From the NCBI RefSeq assembly GCF_001941825.1, contig NZ_CP019038.1, positions 4,402,001-4,466,000 of the forward strand: a stretch of DNA of 64,000 nucleotides, read 5' to 3'. The notes under the pieces were generated by a model that was not told the origin of the DNA, ran no database searches, and saw only the letters and a program-made list of their open reading frames with translations. A program made the position numbers and the translations under genes. This document shows, in pieces, positions 37,147-45,945 of this stretch (positions are counted from its first letter, which is position 1; every line of letters starts with the position of its first letter). This DNA is from Massilia putida (lineage in GTDB: Bacteria; Pseudomonadota; Gammaproteobacteria; Burkholderiales; Burkholderiaceae_D).

Positions 37147-38481
37147 TTGGCGACTAATTCACAACTTGGTAAAAGTGCTGCTTCCGGCTTCCCATGGGGC
37201 CGGTTGTGGTTCTTGCTTGGCGCATTGGTCGTGTACCGTATCGGAGCTCACATCCCGGTCCCCGGGATTGACCCGATCGCCATGGCCCAGCTGTTTAAGC
37301 AGAACGAGGGCGGCATCCTGGGCATGTTCAACATGTTCTCGGGCGGCGCCTTGTCCCGCTTTGCCGTGTTCGCTCTTGGCATCACGCCTTACATTTCGGC
37401 TTCGATCATCATGCAGCTGGTGTCGATCGTCTCGCCGCAGATGGAGGCACTGAAGAAAGAGGGCGAGTCCGGACGCCGCAAGATCACCCAGTACACCCGT
37501 TATTTCACGGTCGTGCTGGCTCTGTTCCAGGCGTTCGGCATCGCCGTCGCGCTCGAGGCGCAGCAAGGCCTCGTGCTCGATCCGGGCGTGGCGTTCCGCT
37601 TCGTGACCGTCGTGACCCTGCTGACCGGCACCATGTTCCTCATGTGGCTCGGCGAGCAGATCACCGAACGTGGTCTTGGCAACGGTATCTCGATCATCAT
37701 TTTTGCCGGTATCGCAGCGGGTCTGCCGAATGCACTGGGTAGTCTGTTCACCCTGGTGTCGAACGGTTCGATCGGCAGCTTCTCCGCGATCATCATCGTG
37801 ATTCTGGTAGCCCTGGTGACTTACGCTGTCGTGTTCGTCGAACGCGGTCAGCGCAAGATCCTGGTGAATTACGCGAAACGCCAGGTCGGTAACAAGATTT
37901 ACGGTGGCCAGACCAGCCACCTGCCGTTGAAGCTGAACATGGCCGGCGTGATCCCGCCGATCTTCGCTTCTTCGATCATCCTGTTCCCGGCCACGATCGT
38001 CGACTGGTTCACGCGCGGCAAAGATGTCAACAACCCGTTCATCGGGTTCTTGAAAGACCTCGCTGCCTCGCTGAGCCCGGGCGAACCGATCCACGCGTTG
38101 CTGTATGCGGTGGCCATCGTGTTCTTCTGCTTCTTCTACACGGCGCTGGTATTCAACAGCAAGGAAACGGCGGACAACTTGAAGAAGAGCGGCGCGTTTG
38201 TACCGGGCATCCGTCCGGGCGAGCAGACCGCGCGCTACATCGACAAGATCCTGATGCGCCTGACCCTCGCCGGTGCGGTCTACATCACGCTGGTATGCCT
38301 GTTGCCGGAGTTCCTGCAGAGCCAATGGAAAGTACCTTTCTACTTTGGCGGAACCTCGCTCCTGATCATCGTGGTCGTCACGATGGATTTCATGGCGCAA
38401 GTGCAGAACTACGTCATGTCGCAGCAATATGAATCGCTGCTGCGCAAGGCTAATTTCAAGGGCGGTATCCCGTCGCGTTGA
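37147..38481 (+). CDS. secY: Protein translocase subunit SecY
   Basis: A 444-residue, ten-helix channel subunit of the SecYEG translocon in the inner membrane. The plug region is in [18 protein letters not shown], the cytoplasmic loop 5 includes [17 protein letters not shown], and the SecA/ribosome-contact region has [15 protein letters not shown]. The start codon is TTG at 37147, chosen because [12 protein letters not shown] is the expected N-terminus and GGAG lies 7 nt upstream; the first in-frame ATG is much later. It lies between rplO and infA. Confidence 0.97.
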   Translation: MATNSQLGKSAASGFPWGRLWFLLGALVVYRIGAHIPVPGIDPIAMAQLFKQNEGGILGMFNMFSGGALSRFAVFALGITPYISASIIMQLVSIVSPQMEALKKEGESGRRKITQYTRYFTVVLALFQAFGIAVALEAQQGLVLDPGVAFRFVTVVTLLTGTMFLMWLGEQITERGLGNGISIIIFAGIAAGLPNALGSLFTLVSNGSIGSFSAIIIVILVALVTYAVVFVERGQRKILVNYAKRQVGNKIYGGQTSHLPLKLNMAGVIPPIFASSIILFPATIVDWFTRGKDVNNPFIGFLKDLAASLSPGEPIHALLYAVAIVFFCFFYTALVFNSKETADNLKKSGAFVPGIRPGEQTARYIDKILMRLTLAGAVYITLVCLLPEFLQSQWKVPFYFGGTSLLIIVVVTMDFMAQVQNYVMSQQYESLLRKANFKGGIPSR

Positions 38482-38513
38482 GCGGCCGGCGCCTCCAGGA
38501 GTGAATAGACCGA

Positions 38514-38732
38514 ATGGCAAAAGACGACGTCATCCAAATGCAAGGGGAGATTCTGGAGAACCTCCCGAACGCGACCTTTCGCGTAAAGCTGGAAAACGGG
38601 CACGTGGTGCTTGGACATATCTCGGGTAAAATGCGAATGAATTACATCCGCATTCTTCCGGGTGACAAGGTAACGGTGGAACTGACCCCTTACGACTTGT
38701 CCCGGGCCCGCATCGTGTTCCGCACCAAGTAA
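38514..38732 (+). CDS. infA: Translation initiation factor IF-1
   Basis: A 72-residue S1/OB-fold protein ([22 protein letters not shown]...[17 protein letters not shown]). It binds the 30S A site during initiation. It lies between secY and rpmJ, a common arrangement in betaproteobacteria. The family is unmistakable and full length. Confidence 0.97.
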   Translation: MAKDDVIQMQGEILENLPNATFRVKLENGHVVLGHISGKMRMNYIRILPGDKVTVELTPYDLSRARIVFRTK

Positions 38733-38769
38733 AACTAATCAAGTTATCGAATCTGGAAGAGAGTGCAAA

Positions 38770-38883
38770 ATGAAAGTTAACGCTTCAGTCAAGCGGATCT
38801 GCCGCAACTGCAAGATCATCAAGCGCAAGGGCGTGGTCCGTGTGATCTGCGTCGAGCCGCGTCACAAGCAGCGTCAAGGTTAA
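38770..38883 (+). CDS. rpmJ: 50S ribosomal protein L36
   Basis: A 37-residue zinc-ribbon protein, [17 protein letters not shown] then [20 protein letters not shown]. The ligands Cys11, Cys14, Cys27 and His32 are all present, so this is the zinc-binding (C+) form. GGAAGAG precedes the ATG. It is immediately followed by rpsM. Confidence 0.96.
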   Translation: MKVNASVKRICRNCKIIKRKGVVRVICVEPRHKQRQG

Positions 38884-38899
38884 TTTCGAGGAATAACGA

Positions 38900-39265
38900 A
38901 TGGCACGTATTGCAGGGGTCAACGTCCCCAATCATCAGCACACCGTCATCGGCCTGACGGCAATCTATGGCATCGGCCGTACCCGCTCGAAGCAGATCTG
39001 CGAATCGACCGGCGTTGCGACCAACAAGAAGGTCAAGGACCTGGACGACAACGAACTGGAAAAGCTGCGTGATGCAGTCGGCAAGTTCGTCGTCGAGGGC
39101 GACCTGCGCCGTGAGCTGTCCATGAGCATCAAGCGTCTGATGGATCTGGGTTGCTACCGCGGTATGCGTCACCGCAAGGGCCTGCCGGTCCGCGGCCAGC
39201 GCACCCGTACGAATGCCCGCACCCGCAAGGGCCCGCGCAAGGCAGCTCAATCGCTCAAGAAATAA
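38900..39265 (+). CDS. rpsM: 30S ribosomal protein S13
   Basis: A 121-residue head protein contacting P-site tRNA and L5. It has [29 protein letters not shown]-like helices, and the C-terminal [28 protein letters not shown] tail that reaches tRNA. GAGGAATAA precedes the start. It is part of the alpha operon. Confidence 0.98.
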   Translation: MARIAGVNVPNHQHTVIGLTAIYGIGRTRSKQICESTGVATNKKVKDLDDNELEKLRDAVGKFVVEGDLRRELSMSIKRLMDLGCYRGMRHRKGLPVRGQRTRTNARTRKGPRKAAQSLKK

Positions 39266-39279
39266 TCTAGGAACTGACC

Positions 39280-39684
39280 ATGGCTAAGCAACAAAGCTCG
39301 GCGGCTGCAGCCCGCATCCGCAAGAAAGTCAAGAAGAACGTCGCGGAAGGCATCGCACACGTCCACGCATCGTTCAACAACACCATCATCACGATCACCG
39401 ATCGTCAGGGCAATGCTCTGTCGTGGGCGACGTCCGGCGGCGCAGGCTTCAAGGGTTCGCGTAAATCGACCCCGTTCGCGGCCCAGGTCGCAGCCGAAGC
39501 AGCTGGCAAGGTTGCTCAGGAATACGGCGTGAAGAACCTGGAAGTGCGTATCAAGGGCCCGGGCCCGGGCCGTGAGTCCGCTGTGCGCGCGCTGAACAAC
39601 CTGGGTATCAAGATCACCGAGATCCAGGACGTGACGCCGGTTCCGCACAACGGCTGCCGTCCGCCGAAGCGTCGTCGTATCTAA
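39280..39684 (+). CDS. rpsK: 30S ribosomal protein S11
   Basis: A 134-residue platform protein near the Shine-Dalgarno helix. Conserved segments are [46 protein letters not shown] and [13 protein letters not shown], ending [15 protein letters not shown]. Position after rpsM is as in other alpha operons. Confidence 0.98.
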   Translation: MAKQQSSAAAARIRKKVKKNVAEGIAHVHASFNNTIITITDRQGNALSWATSGGAGFKGSRKSTPFAAQVAAEAAGKVAQEYGVKNLEVRIKGPGPGRESAVRALNNLGIKITEIQDVTPVPHNGCRPPKRRRI

Positions 39685-39691
39685 TACTGCC

Positions 39692-39711
39692 CGGGCGGTT
39701 TGCGCCGCCCG
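39692..39711 (+). terminator. Hairpin after rpsK
   Basis: CGGGCGG and CCGCCCG form a perfect 7-bp stem 8 nt after the rpsK stop. There is no T-run, so at most partial termination before the rpsD promoter. Confidence 0.45.
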
Positions 39712-39755
39712 TCGTAGTCGCGATACGCCACACGCCGTGGTGTAAAGAATCGCCG

Positions 39756-39784
39756 GTGCAGTTAACCCCGAAATGGGTTATACT
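39756..39784 (+). promoter_or_regulatory. Promoter of rpsD-rpoA
   Basis: The -10 TATACT (39779-39784) has a weak -35 (GTGCAG) at 17 nt. The flanking words GTGCAGTT and GTTATACTGCC match the rpsJ promoter. It lies in the 242-nt rpsK-rpsD gap and gives a leader of about 135 nt. Confidence 0.6.
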
Positions 39785-39926
39785 GCCCGGCTATTGTCGC
39801 CTTGGGCCGTCCTGGTCCCGAGGTATTTTGTAAGCCACGTCCGGTCTCATCGAAGAACTGGACTAGCGCCTGTTGTGGTGTCAAGCCGCATCCGGGGCGT
39901 GATCATTCAAACAAAGGAAGTTTAAC

Positions 39927-40550
39927 GTGGCACGTTATATCGGACCTAAAGCAAAACTGTCGCGCCGTGAAGGCACCGACCTGTTCCTGAAGAGCGCACG
40001 CCGCTCGCTCGATTCGAAGTGCAAACTGGACGTCAAGCCGGGCCAGCACGGCGTCAAGTCGGGCCAGCGTACGTCGGACTACGGCAACCAGCTGCGTGAA
40101 AAGCAGAAGGTCAAGCGTATCTACGGCGTGCTGGAGCGTCAGTTCCGCCGCTACTTCGCCGAAGCGTCGCGCCGCAAGGGCAACACCGGCGAGACCCTGC
40201 TGAAGCTGCTGGAATCGCGTCTGGACAACGTCGTCTACCGCATGGGCTTCGGCTCGACCCGCGCCGAAGCACGTCAGCTGGTCAGCCACAAGGCCCTGAC
40301 CGTGAACGGCAACGTCGTGAACATCGCTTCGTACCAAGTCAAGACCGGCGACGTCATCGCCGTCCGCGAAAAGGCCAAGAAGCAGACCCGTATCGTCGAA
40401 GCCCTGTCGCTGGCCGACCAGGTTGGCTTCCCGAGCTGGGTGTCGGTCGATGCCAAGAAGATGGAAGGCACCTTCCGTACGTTCCCGGAGCGTAACGAGA
40501 TCGCTGCCGACGTCAACGAAGCGCTGATCGTCGAACTGTACTCGCGTTAA
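39927..40550 (+). CDS. rpsD: 30S ribosomal protein S4
   Basis: A 207-residue primary 16S rRNA-binding protein. It starts [16 protein letters not shown] and carries an S4 RNA-binding domain ([30 protein letters not shown]). In E. coli S4 represses the alpha operon and acts in rRNA antitermination. AAGGAAG lies before the GTG start at 39927; the first amino acids agree with the family. Confidence 0.98.
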   Translation: MARYIGPKAKLSRREGTDLFLKSARRSLDSKCKLDVKPGQHGVKSGQRTSDYGNQLREKQKVKRIYGVLERQFRRYFAEASRRKGNTGETLLKLLESRLDNVVYRMGFGSTRAEARQLVSHKALTVNGNVVNIASYQVKTGDVIAVREKAKKQTRIVEALSLADQVGFPSWVSVDAKKMEGTFRTFPERNEIAADVNEALIVELYSR

Positions 40551-40561
40551 TCGACGACCCC

Positions 40562-40581
40562 GGGACGGCGTACGCCGTCCC
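40562..40581 (+). terminator. Palindrome after rpsD
   Basis: GGGACGGCGTACGCCGTCCC is a perfect 20-bp palindrome 11 nt after the rpsD stop, followed by TTGTCGTCT. It is a candidate weak terminator or mRNA end-stabiliser. Confidence 0.5.
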
Positions 40582-40590
40582 TTGTCGTCT

Positions 40591-40657
40591 CCGCGCAGGC
40601 GGGGATCCATGCTGACGGGCCGAAGTCGGCTCAGTATGGATTCCCGCTTTCGCGGGA
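40591..40657. repeat. REP-like element, copy 1 (rpsD-rpoA)
   Basis: The element contains GCGCAGGCGGGGATCCAT, CTGACGGGCC, GCTCAGTATGGATTCCCGC and the hairpin CCCGCTTTCGCGGG. It aligns with elements at 44433-44535 and 51749-51823. It is followed at 40681-40705 by a separate perfect hairpin, ATGACGAA/TTCGTCAT. Confidence 0.7.
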
Positions 40658-40807
40658 AATCAGGTCCGGCAGTGCCGGGCATGACGAAGTTTTATGCTTC
40701 GTCATAACACCGAATTCGCCTTACCGCCTGCTCGCAGAAGCAGGCGTTTCTACTGATGCCATCAGCCTTATCGGTGTAACGAGCCGAGGGTATTGAAGAG
40801 GACACTC

Positions 40808-41785
40808 ATGCAAAATAGTTTGTTGAAGCCACGTATTATCGATGTCGAAACGCTCGGCGCCGGCCACGCGAAAGTCGTGATGGAACCGTTCGAACGTGGT
40901 TATGGCCACACGCTGGGTAACGCGCTGCGCCGCGTGCTGCTGTCGTCGATGATCGGCTACGCGCCGACCGAAGTGACGATCGCCGGTGTCGTGCACGAGT
41001 ACTCGTCGCTGGACGGCGTGCAGGAAGACGTCGTCGACCTGCTGCTGAACCTGAAAGGCGTCGTGTTCAAAGTGCACAACCGCGACTCCGTGACGCTGAC
41101 CCTGAAAAAGGAAGGCGAAGGCCCGGTCCTGGCATCGGATATCGACCTGCCGCATGACGTGGAACTGATCAACCCGGAACACGTGATCGCCCATCTGACG
41201 GCTGGCGGCAAGCTGGACATGCAGATCAAGGTCGAAAAAGGCCGCGGCTATGTGCCGGGTAACGTGCGCCGCCTGTCGGAAGACACGAACAAGACCATCG
41301 GCCGCATCATCCTGGACGCATCGTTCTCGCCGGTCCGCCGCGTGTCGTACGCCGTGGAATCGGCCCGTGTCGAACAGCGTACCGACCTGGACAAGCTGAT
41401 CATCAACATCGAGACCAACGGCGTGATCACGCCGGAAGAAGCGATCCGCCAGTCGGCCCGCGTCCTGGTCGACCAGCTGAACGTGTTCGCTGCCCTGGAA
41501 GGCACGGAAGCCGCCGCCGAAGCACCGTCGCGTGCACCGCTGGTCGATCCGATCCTGCTGCGTCCGGTGGACGACCTGGAGCTGACCGTCCGTTCGGCAA
41601 ACTGCCTGAAGGCCGAGAACATCTATTACATCGGCGACCTGATCCAACGTTCGGAAAACGAACTGCTCAAGACGCCGAACCTGGGCCGCAAGTCGCTGAA
41701 CGAGATCAAGGAAGTCCTGGCTTCCCGTGGCCTCACGCTCGGCATGAAGCTCGAGAACTGGCCGCCGGCTGGTCTGGAGAAGTAA
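40808..41785 (+). CDS. rpoA: DNA-directed RNA polymerase subunit alpha
   Basis: A 325-residue subunit that dimerises to start polymerase assembly. The N-terminal domain has [23 protein letters not shown] and the assembly loops. The C-terminal domain (about 245-325) has the promoter UP-element and activator surface, [27 protein letters not shown] and [22 protein letters not shown]. The ATG at 40808 ([11 protein letters not shown]) has AGAGGA just upstream; a TTG at 40793 is less likely. It follows rpsD after a 257-nt gap that holds the REP-like element. Confidence 0.97.
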   Translation: MQNSLLKPRIIDVETLGAGHAKVVMEPFERGYGHTLGNALRRVLLSSMIGYAPTEVTIAGVVHEYSSLDGVQEDVVDLLLNLKGVVFKVHNRDSVTLTLKKEGEGPVLASDIDLPHDVELINPEHVIAHLTAGGKLDMQIKVEKGRGYVPGNVRRLSEDTNKTIGRIILDASFSPVRRVSYAVESARVEQRTDLDKLIINIETNGVITPEEAIRQSARVLVDQLNVFAALEGTEAAAEAPSRAPLVDPILLRPVDDLELTVRSANCLKAENIYYIGDLIQRSENELLKTPNLGRKSLNEIKEVLASRGLTLGMKLENWPPAGLEK

Positions 41786-41793
41786 TTTCGGTT

Positions 41794-41912
41794 GGGGCCG
41801 CGAGAAACCTACTGCGCGGGCGCATTTTGAGTCTGCGATGCTCGCCGTACCGTAAGTACGGCTGTGCTTCTCGACTCAAGCAGAGCCCGCTCGCTACGGT
41901 TTCTCGCGACCC
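41794..41912. repeat. 119-nt imperfect palindrome between rpoA and rplQ
   Basis: The outer arms CGCGAGAAACC and GGTTTCTCGCG pair. Middle parts pair imperfectly, including GAGTC with GACTC and GCGGGC with GCCCGC. The apex is GCCGTAC-CGTAA-GTACGGC. The whole 257-nt spacer has no gene. The structure would form a long hairpin in the alpha operon message. It may be a miniature mobile element or a regulatory fold. Confidence 0.65.
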
Positions 41913-42042
41913 TGATACGCTAGCTGTTTTTTTGTAATACCCGCCGAGAACAGGTCGTTCAAGGCGTTAACTCGAACCGGCCCGCGCCTCAACGGAGGCG
42001 ATCGAAGAGCTCGGATTTAAACTTAACTCGAAAGGAAATACC

Positions 42043-42438
42043 ATGCGTCACCGTCACGGCCTTCGCAAGCTGAACCGTACCTCGTCCCACCGTCTCGCCA
42101 TGCTGCGCAACATGACCGTTTCGCTGCTGCGTCACGAAGCGATCAAGACCACCGTTCCGAAAGCCAAGGAACTGCGCAAAGTCGTCGAGCCGATCATCAC
42201 CCTGGGCAAGAGCGACACCCTGGCCAACAAGCGCCTGGCATTTGCCCGCCTGCGTGACCGCGAAATCGTCCAGAAGCTGTTCGCCGAAATCGGCCCGCGC
42301 TACAACGCGCGTCCGGGCGGCTACATCCGCATCCTGAAGATGGGCTTCCGCGTTGGCGACAACGCGCCGATGGCATTCGTCGAGCTGGTCGACCGTCCGG
42401 AAGTCACCTCGGCTGAAGACGCGCCGACCGCCGAGTAA
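42043..42438 (+). CDS. rplQ: 50S ribosomal protein L17
   Basis: A 131-residue protein near the tunnel exit. It starts [24 protein letters not shown] and contains [23 protein letters not shown] and [17 protein letters not shown] sequence. AAAGGAAA precedes the ATG. It is the last gene of the alpha operon, with a strong terminator behind it. Confidence 0.98.
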   Translation: MRHRHGLRKLNRTSSHRLAMLRNMTVSLLRHEAIKTTVPKAKELRKVVEPIITLGKSDTLANKRLAFARLRDREIVQKLFAEIGPRYNARPGGYIRILKMGFRVGDNAPMAFVELVDRPEVTSAEDAPTAE

Positions 42439-42460
42439 TCGCGGTTCGAGCAACATGAAA

Positions 42461-42488
42461 AACCAGGCTCCGGCCTGGTTTTTTTTCG
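42461..42488 (+). terminator. Rho-independent terminator of the alpha operon
   Basis: AACCAGGC and GCCTGGTT form an 8-bp stem with loop TCCG, followed by a run of eight T. It lies 23 nt after rplQ. Confidence 0.95.
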
Positions 42489-42549
42489 CCTGCAGCGCAC
42501 TAAGCGCACCCGGTGTACCATGCTGATGCGTTGAACCAATAATCCGACC

Positions 42550-44415
42550 ATGTTCCGATCTCCCTTCCTGTCGATTGTGCGCCTGCTGGCCGCGCTGCTG
42601 CTGGCCTGCTTCGCCTTCGCGCCCGCGGCCCAGGCCGATGACGACTTCCTGCCGCCCGACCAGGCATTCAAGTTTTCCGCGCACATGGCGGACGCGCACA
42701 CGATCGTCGTCAACTATGCGATCGCCGACGGCTACTACATGTACCGCGAGCGCTTCCACTTCAGTGCGAACGGCGCGACGCTGGGCGAGCCCGCCATCCC
42801 GCCCGGCAAGATCAAGTTCGACGACACGTTCCAGAAAAACGTCGAGACCTATCACAACGGCATCGAGATCCGCATCCCGGTCGAGGCCACCGGACCATTT
42901 ACATTGAACGCCACCGGCCAGGGTTGCGCGGACAAGGGCCTGTGCTATCCGCCGCAGGACACGTCCATCCAGCTGACGCCTGCTGGCGGCAGTGGGCCGC
43001 AGATGAGCGTCGCGCCGGGGCAATCGCTGCCGGCCGGGCAGGGCGGCTTCGCGTTCCCCGGCAAAGCGCCCGGGCCGGTGCCGCAAGCCGACGCGCCCGT
43101 CGCGCCGGCACCAGCGCAGGCACCAGCGCCGGCAAGCGGCAAGCCCGCCGCGCCGTCCGAGTTGTCCGGCATCGCTTCTCTGCTGCAGGGCGGCCGCCTG
43201 CTGGCCATCGTCCCCGCGTTCATCCTGCTGGGCCTGGGCCTCGCGTTCACGCCGTGCGTGCTGCCGATGGTGCCGATCCTGTCGTCGATCATCGTCGGCG
43301 AGGGTGGTCAGGTGCACCGCACGCGCGGCTTCGTGCTGTCGCTTGCCTATTCTCTCGGGATGGCGATCGTCTACACCGCGCTGGGCGTCGCCGCCGGCCT
43401 CGTCGGCGAGGGACTCGCGGCCGCGCTGCAGAATCCGTGGGTCCTGTCCGCCTTCGCGCTGCTGATCGCGGCGATGTCGCTGTCGATGTTCGGCGTGTTT
43501 CAGTTGCAGGTGCCCGCCGCGCTGCAGACCCGCCTGGCCAGCGCCTCCGGCCGCCAGGCGTCGGGCAAGCTGGCCGGCGTATTCGTGATGGGCGCCATCT
43601 CCGCATTGATCGTCGGCCCGTGCGTGGCCGCGCCGCTGGCCGGGGCGCTCGTGTACATCAGCCAGACGCGCGACGTCGTCATCGGCGGCGCCGCGCTGTT
43701 CGCGATGGCGATCGGCATGAGCATTCCGCTGCTGCTCGTCGGCGTGTCGGCCGGCTCGCTGCTGCCGCGCGCGGGCATGTGGATGGAGGCCGTGAAGCGT
43801 TTCTTCGGCGTGCTGATGCTGGCGATGGCCCTGTGGATGGCCGCGCCCGTGCTGCCGGGTCTGGTGCAGATGCTGCTGTGGGTCGCGCTGTTGCTGGGCT
43901 ATGGGTTCTATTTGCTGCGCGGACGGGGACACTGGGCCGGCCTCGCCCTCGGCGCCGCCTGCGTCGTGCTGGGCGCCACGCAATTGGTCGGCGTGGCCAG
44001 CGGGGCGCGCGATCCGCTTGCGCCGCTGGCCCGCTTCACCGGCGGCGCGCCGGCGCAACCGCTCGCGTTCACGCGCATCAAGACCGTGGCGCAGCTCGAT
44101 GCCGCGCTCGCCGCGACGGGCGGCCGCACCGCGCTGCTGGACTTTTATGCCGACTGGTGCGTGTCGTGCAAGGAGATGGAAAAGCTGACGTTCGTCGATC
44201 CGGCCGTCAAGGCACGGCTGGCGAACACCGTCCTGCTGCAGGTGGACGTGACGGCCAACGATGCGGACGACCGCGCGATGCTCAAGCGGTTCGGGCTGTT
44301 CGGGCCGCCGGGAATCATCCTGTTCGACCGGCAGGGGACCGAAGTTGCGGACAGCCGGGTGATCGGCTATCAGGATGCGAACAAATTCCTCGGGTCGTTG
44401 AGTAAGCTGCAGTAA
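42550..44415 (+). CDS. dsbD: Thiol:disulfide interchange protein DsbD
   Basis: A 621-residue three-part electron carrier that passes reducing power from cytosolic thioredoxin to periplasmic DsbC, DsbG and cytochrome c maturation. A signal peptide ends at about residue 29. The periplasmic alpha domain has Cys126 and Cys132 (GQGCADKGLCYPP). A Pro/Ala-rich linker follows, then about eight helices with Cys236 (FTPCVLPMVP) and Cys358 (VGPCVAAPL). The C-terminal thioredoxin-like domain has Cys537/Cys540 (DWCVSCKEME). All six catalytic cysteines are present. The ribosome-binding site is weak. Cytochrome c genes 11 kb downstream could depend on it. Confidence 0.96.
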   Translation: MFRSPFLSIVRLLAALLLACFAFAPAAQADDDFLPPDQAFKFSAHMADAHTIVVNYAIADGYYMYRERFHFSANGATLGEPAIPPGKIKFDDTFQKNVETYHNGIEIRIPVEATGPFTLNATGQGCADKGLCYPPQDTSIQLTPAGGSGPQMSVAPGQSLPAGQGGFAFPGKAPGPVPQADAPVAPAPAQAPAPASGKPAAPSELSGIASLLQGGRLLAIVPAFILLGLGLAFTPCVLPMVPILSSIIVGEGGQVHRTRGFVLSLAYSLGMAIVYTALGVAAGLVGEGLAAALQNPWVLSAFALLIAAMSLSMFGVFQLQVPAALQTRLASASGRQASGKLAGVFVMGAISALIVGPCVAAPLAGALVYISQTRDVVIGGAALFAMAIGMSIPLLLVGVSAGSLLPRAGMWMEAVKRFFGVLMLAMALWMAAPVLPGLVQMLLWVALLLGYGFYLLRGRGHWAGLALGAACVVLGATQLVGVASGARDPLAPLARFTGGAPAQPLAFTRIKTVAQLDAALAATGGRTALLDFYADWCVSCKEMEKLTFVDPAVKARLANTVLLQVDVTANDADDRAMLKRFGLFGPPGIILFDRQGTEVADSRVIGYQDANKFLGSLSKLQ

Positions 44416-44432
44416 TCAACCGCAGCAAGCAA

Positions 44433-44535
44433 CGTCGTCCTCGCGAAAGCGGGGCCATACTGCGCCGGCCCGGGATGCTCAGCATGGGGCGGAAAGAGCC
44501 TGGGGGGCTGTTCCCGCCCGTGCGGGAACGACGGT
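44433..44535. repeat. REP-like element, copy 2 (dsbD-spy)
   Basis: The element contains CGCGAAAGCGGGGCCATACT, GGCCCGGGATGCTCAGCATG and TTCCCGCCCGTGCGGGAA, with short CGTCG/CGACG ends. It fills the 126-nt gap between the convergent dsbD and Spy-like genes. It is longer than the other copies by an insertion of about 25 nt in the middle. Confidence 0.65.
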
Positions 44536-44541
44536 GATTCG

Positions 44542-45033
44542 TCAGCCTTGTGCAGTATGGCCGCGGTGTTGCCACCCGCCATGGCCGTGGCCGAAGCGCG
44601 CCGCCTTCTCGTCGAACGTTTTTTTCTGATCCGCGCTCAGCACGGAATAGAAGGTAGTCAGCGCACCTTGGCGCTGTTCCAGCGCCGCCGTGCGCTGCTT
44701 CTGCAACTCGATCATCTTCGCCATGCGTTCCGGCGCCGTCAGGTTGGCCCAGGCGGCGCGATCGTGCGACTGGCGTGTCGGCGGCTGCATCGACGCGACG
44801 AAGGCGTTCCACGCGTTTTCCTGGGCCGGCGTGATCTTCAGTTCGTCATGCAGCTTGGCGACACGTTGAGCGCGCAACTGGGCACGCTGTTCCGGCGTCA
44901 GTGTCTGGTGCTGCATGCCGTGGCGGGCTTGCGGTGCGGCCTGGTCCGTCGTCTGTGCATGGGCGCCCAGCGCGGCAGCGCCCAGGGTCAGCGCGGACAG
45001 AGCGGCAAGAAGGTGTTTGCGGTAGGTTTTCAT
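44542..45033 (-). CDS. Spy/CpxP-family periplasmic protein
   Basis: A 163-residue exported protein. The signal peptide ends ALGAHA. The mature part is helical and Gln/Arg-rich, with degenerate LTxxQ motifs (LTPEQRAQ, ITPAQENAW, LSADQKKTF) that define the Spy/CpxP family. Spy is an ATP-independent periplasmic chaperone and CpxP an inhibitor of the CpxA kinase. A His/Gly-rich tail (GHGHGGWQHRGH) could bind metal. It is divergent from a response-regulator gene, with OmpR-like boxes between them, so it is a likely target and perhaps feedback modulator of that two-component system. Confidence 0.88.
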   Translation of the reverse strand: MKTYRKHLLAALSALTLGAAALGAHAQTTDQAAPQARHGMQHQTLTPEQRAQLRAQRVAKLHDELKITPAQENAWNAFVASMQPPTRQSHDRAAWANLTAPERMAKMIELQKQRTAALEQRQGALTTFYSVLSADQKKTFDEKAARFGHGHGGWQHRGHTAQG

Positions 45034-45128
45034 CTCTGGTTTCCTAGTCAGGGGTCAACGTGGCAGACGGCCACACGTCGTCATCATGGGCGGCAGATGT
45101 AAGCGCAGCGTTTCCGCTGTCTCGTTCT

Positions 45129-45175
45129 TTGTATCAATTTGTTTCCCTGGAAGATCCATATACAAGCCGATACAA
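45129..45175. promoter_or_regulatory. Paired OmpR-type boxes in the spy/regulator divergent region
   Basis: TTGTATCAATTTGTT (45129-45143) and TACAAGCCGATACAA (45161-45175) each have two half-sites with a 10-nt period. The two boxes are inverted relative to one another, and CTTTGTATC/GATACAAAG is a perfect 9-bp dyad. This is the arrangement bound by OmpR/PhoB-family regulators, and it lies between the Spy-like gene and the OmpR-type regulator gene. Confidence 0.55.
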
Positions 45176-45216
45176 AGTGGCTGTTCAGGGCTCCGACAAG
45201 TCGCGATAATGACGAC

Positions 45217-45945
45217 ATGGACAATCCATCTACCATCCTGATCGTCGACGACGACCGCGATATCCGCTCGCTGCTGGCCGATTACCTGGAAGCGAACGGC
45301 TACCGCGCGCTCGCCGCGGCCGACGGCAACGCCATGTGGAAAATCCTGGACGAGTCGCGCCCGGACCTGATCGTGCTCGACCTGAACCTGCCGGGCGACG
45401 ACGGCCTCACGCTGTGCCGCAAGCTGCGCGCGCATTCGACCATGCCGGTCATCATGCTGACCGCCCGCAGCGAGCCGCTGGACCGCATCCTCGGCCTGGA
45501 AATGGGCGCCGACGACTACCTGCCGAAACCGTTCGAGCCGCGCGAACTGCTGGCGCGCATCCGCAGCGTGCTGCGGCGCAGCCACGCGATGCCGCCGAAC
45601 TCGCAGGCGGAAAACGTGCAGCAGATGAAATTCTCGGGCTGGACGCTCGACCTCACCGCGCGCCACCTCGTCAATCCGCAGGGCGTGATCATCATGCTGT
45701 CGGGCGCCGAGTTCCGCCTGCTGCGCGTGTTCCTGGAACACCCGAACCGCGTGCTGAACCGCGACCAGCTCCTGAACCTCACGCAGGGCCGCGACGCCGA
45801 TCCGTTCGACCGCTCGATCGACATCCAGATCAGCCGCCTGCGCCAGAAGCTGGGCGAGGATGCGCGCATGCCCCAGATCATCAAGACCGTCCGCAACGGC
45901 GGCTATGTGCTGGCCGGCCAGGTTACGGTGGAGCCGAGCGCGTGA
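45217..45945 (+). CDS. OmpR-family response regulator
   Basis: A 242-residue regulator. The receiver has the acidic pocket VDDDRD, phosphorylatable Asp55 (IVLDLNLPGDDG), the Thr in LTARSEP and Lys104 (YLPKPF). The winged helix C-terminal domain has GAEFRLLRVFLEHPNRVLNRDQLL and the recognition region DRSIDIQISRLRQKLGED. The start MDNPSTILIVDDD at 45217 agrees with the family; the longer open frame upstream has no homologous N-terminus. The stop overlaps the kinase start (GTGA). Likely targets are the divergent Spy-like gene, its own operon and perhaps the RND pump downstream. Confidence 0.95.
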   Translation: MDNPSTILIVDDDRDIRSLLADYLEANGYRALAAADGNAMWKILDESRPDLIVLDLNLPGDDGLTLCRKLRAHSTMPVIMLTARSEPLDRILGLEMGADDYLPKPFEPRELLARIRSVLRRSHAMPPNSQAENVQQMKFSGWTLDLTARHLVNPQGVIIMLSGAEFRLLRVFLEHPNRVLNRDQLLNLTQGRDADPFDRSIDIQISRLRQKLGEDARMPQIIKTVRNGGYVLAGQVTVEPSA

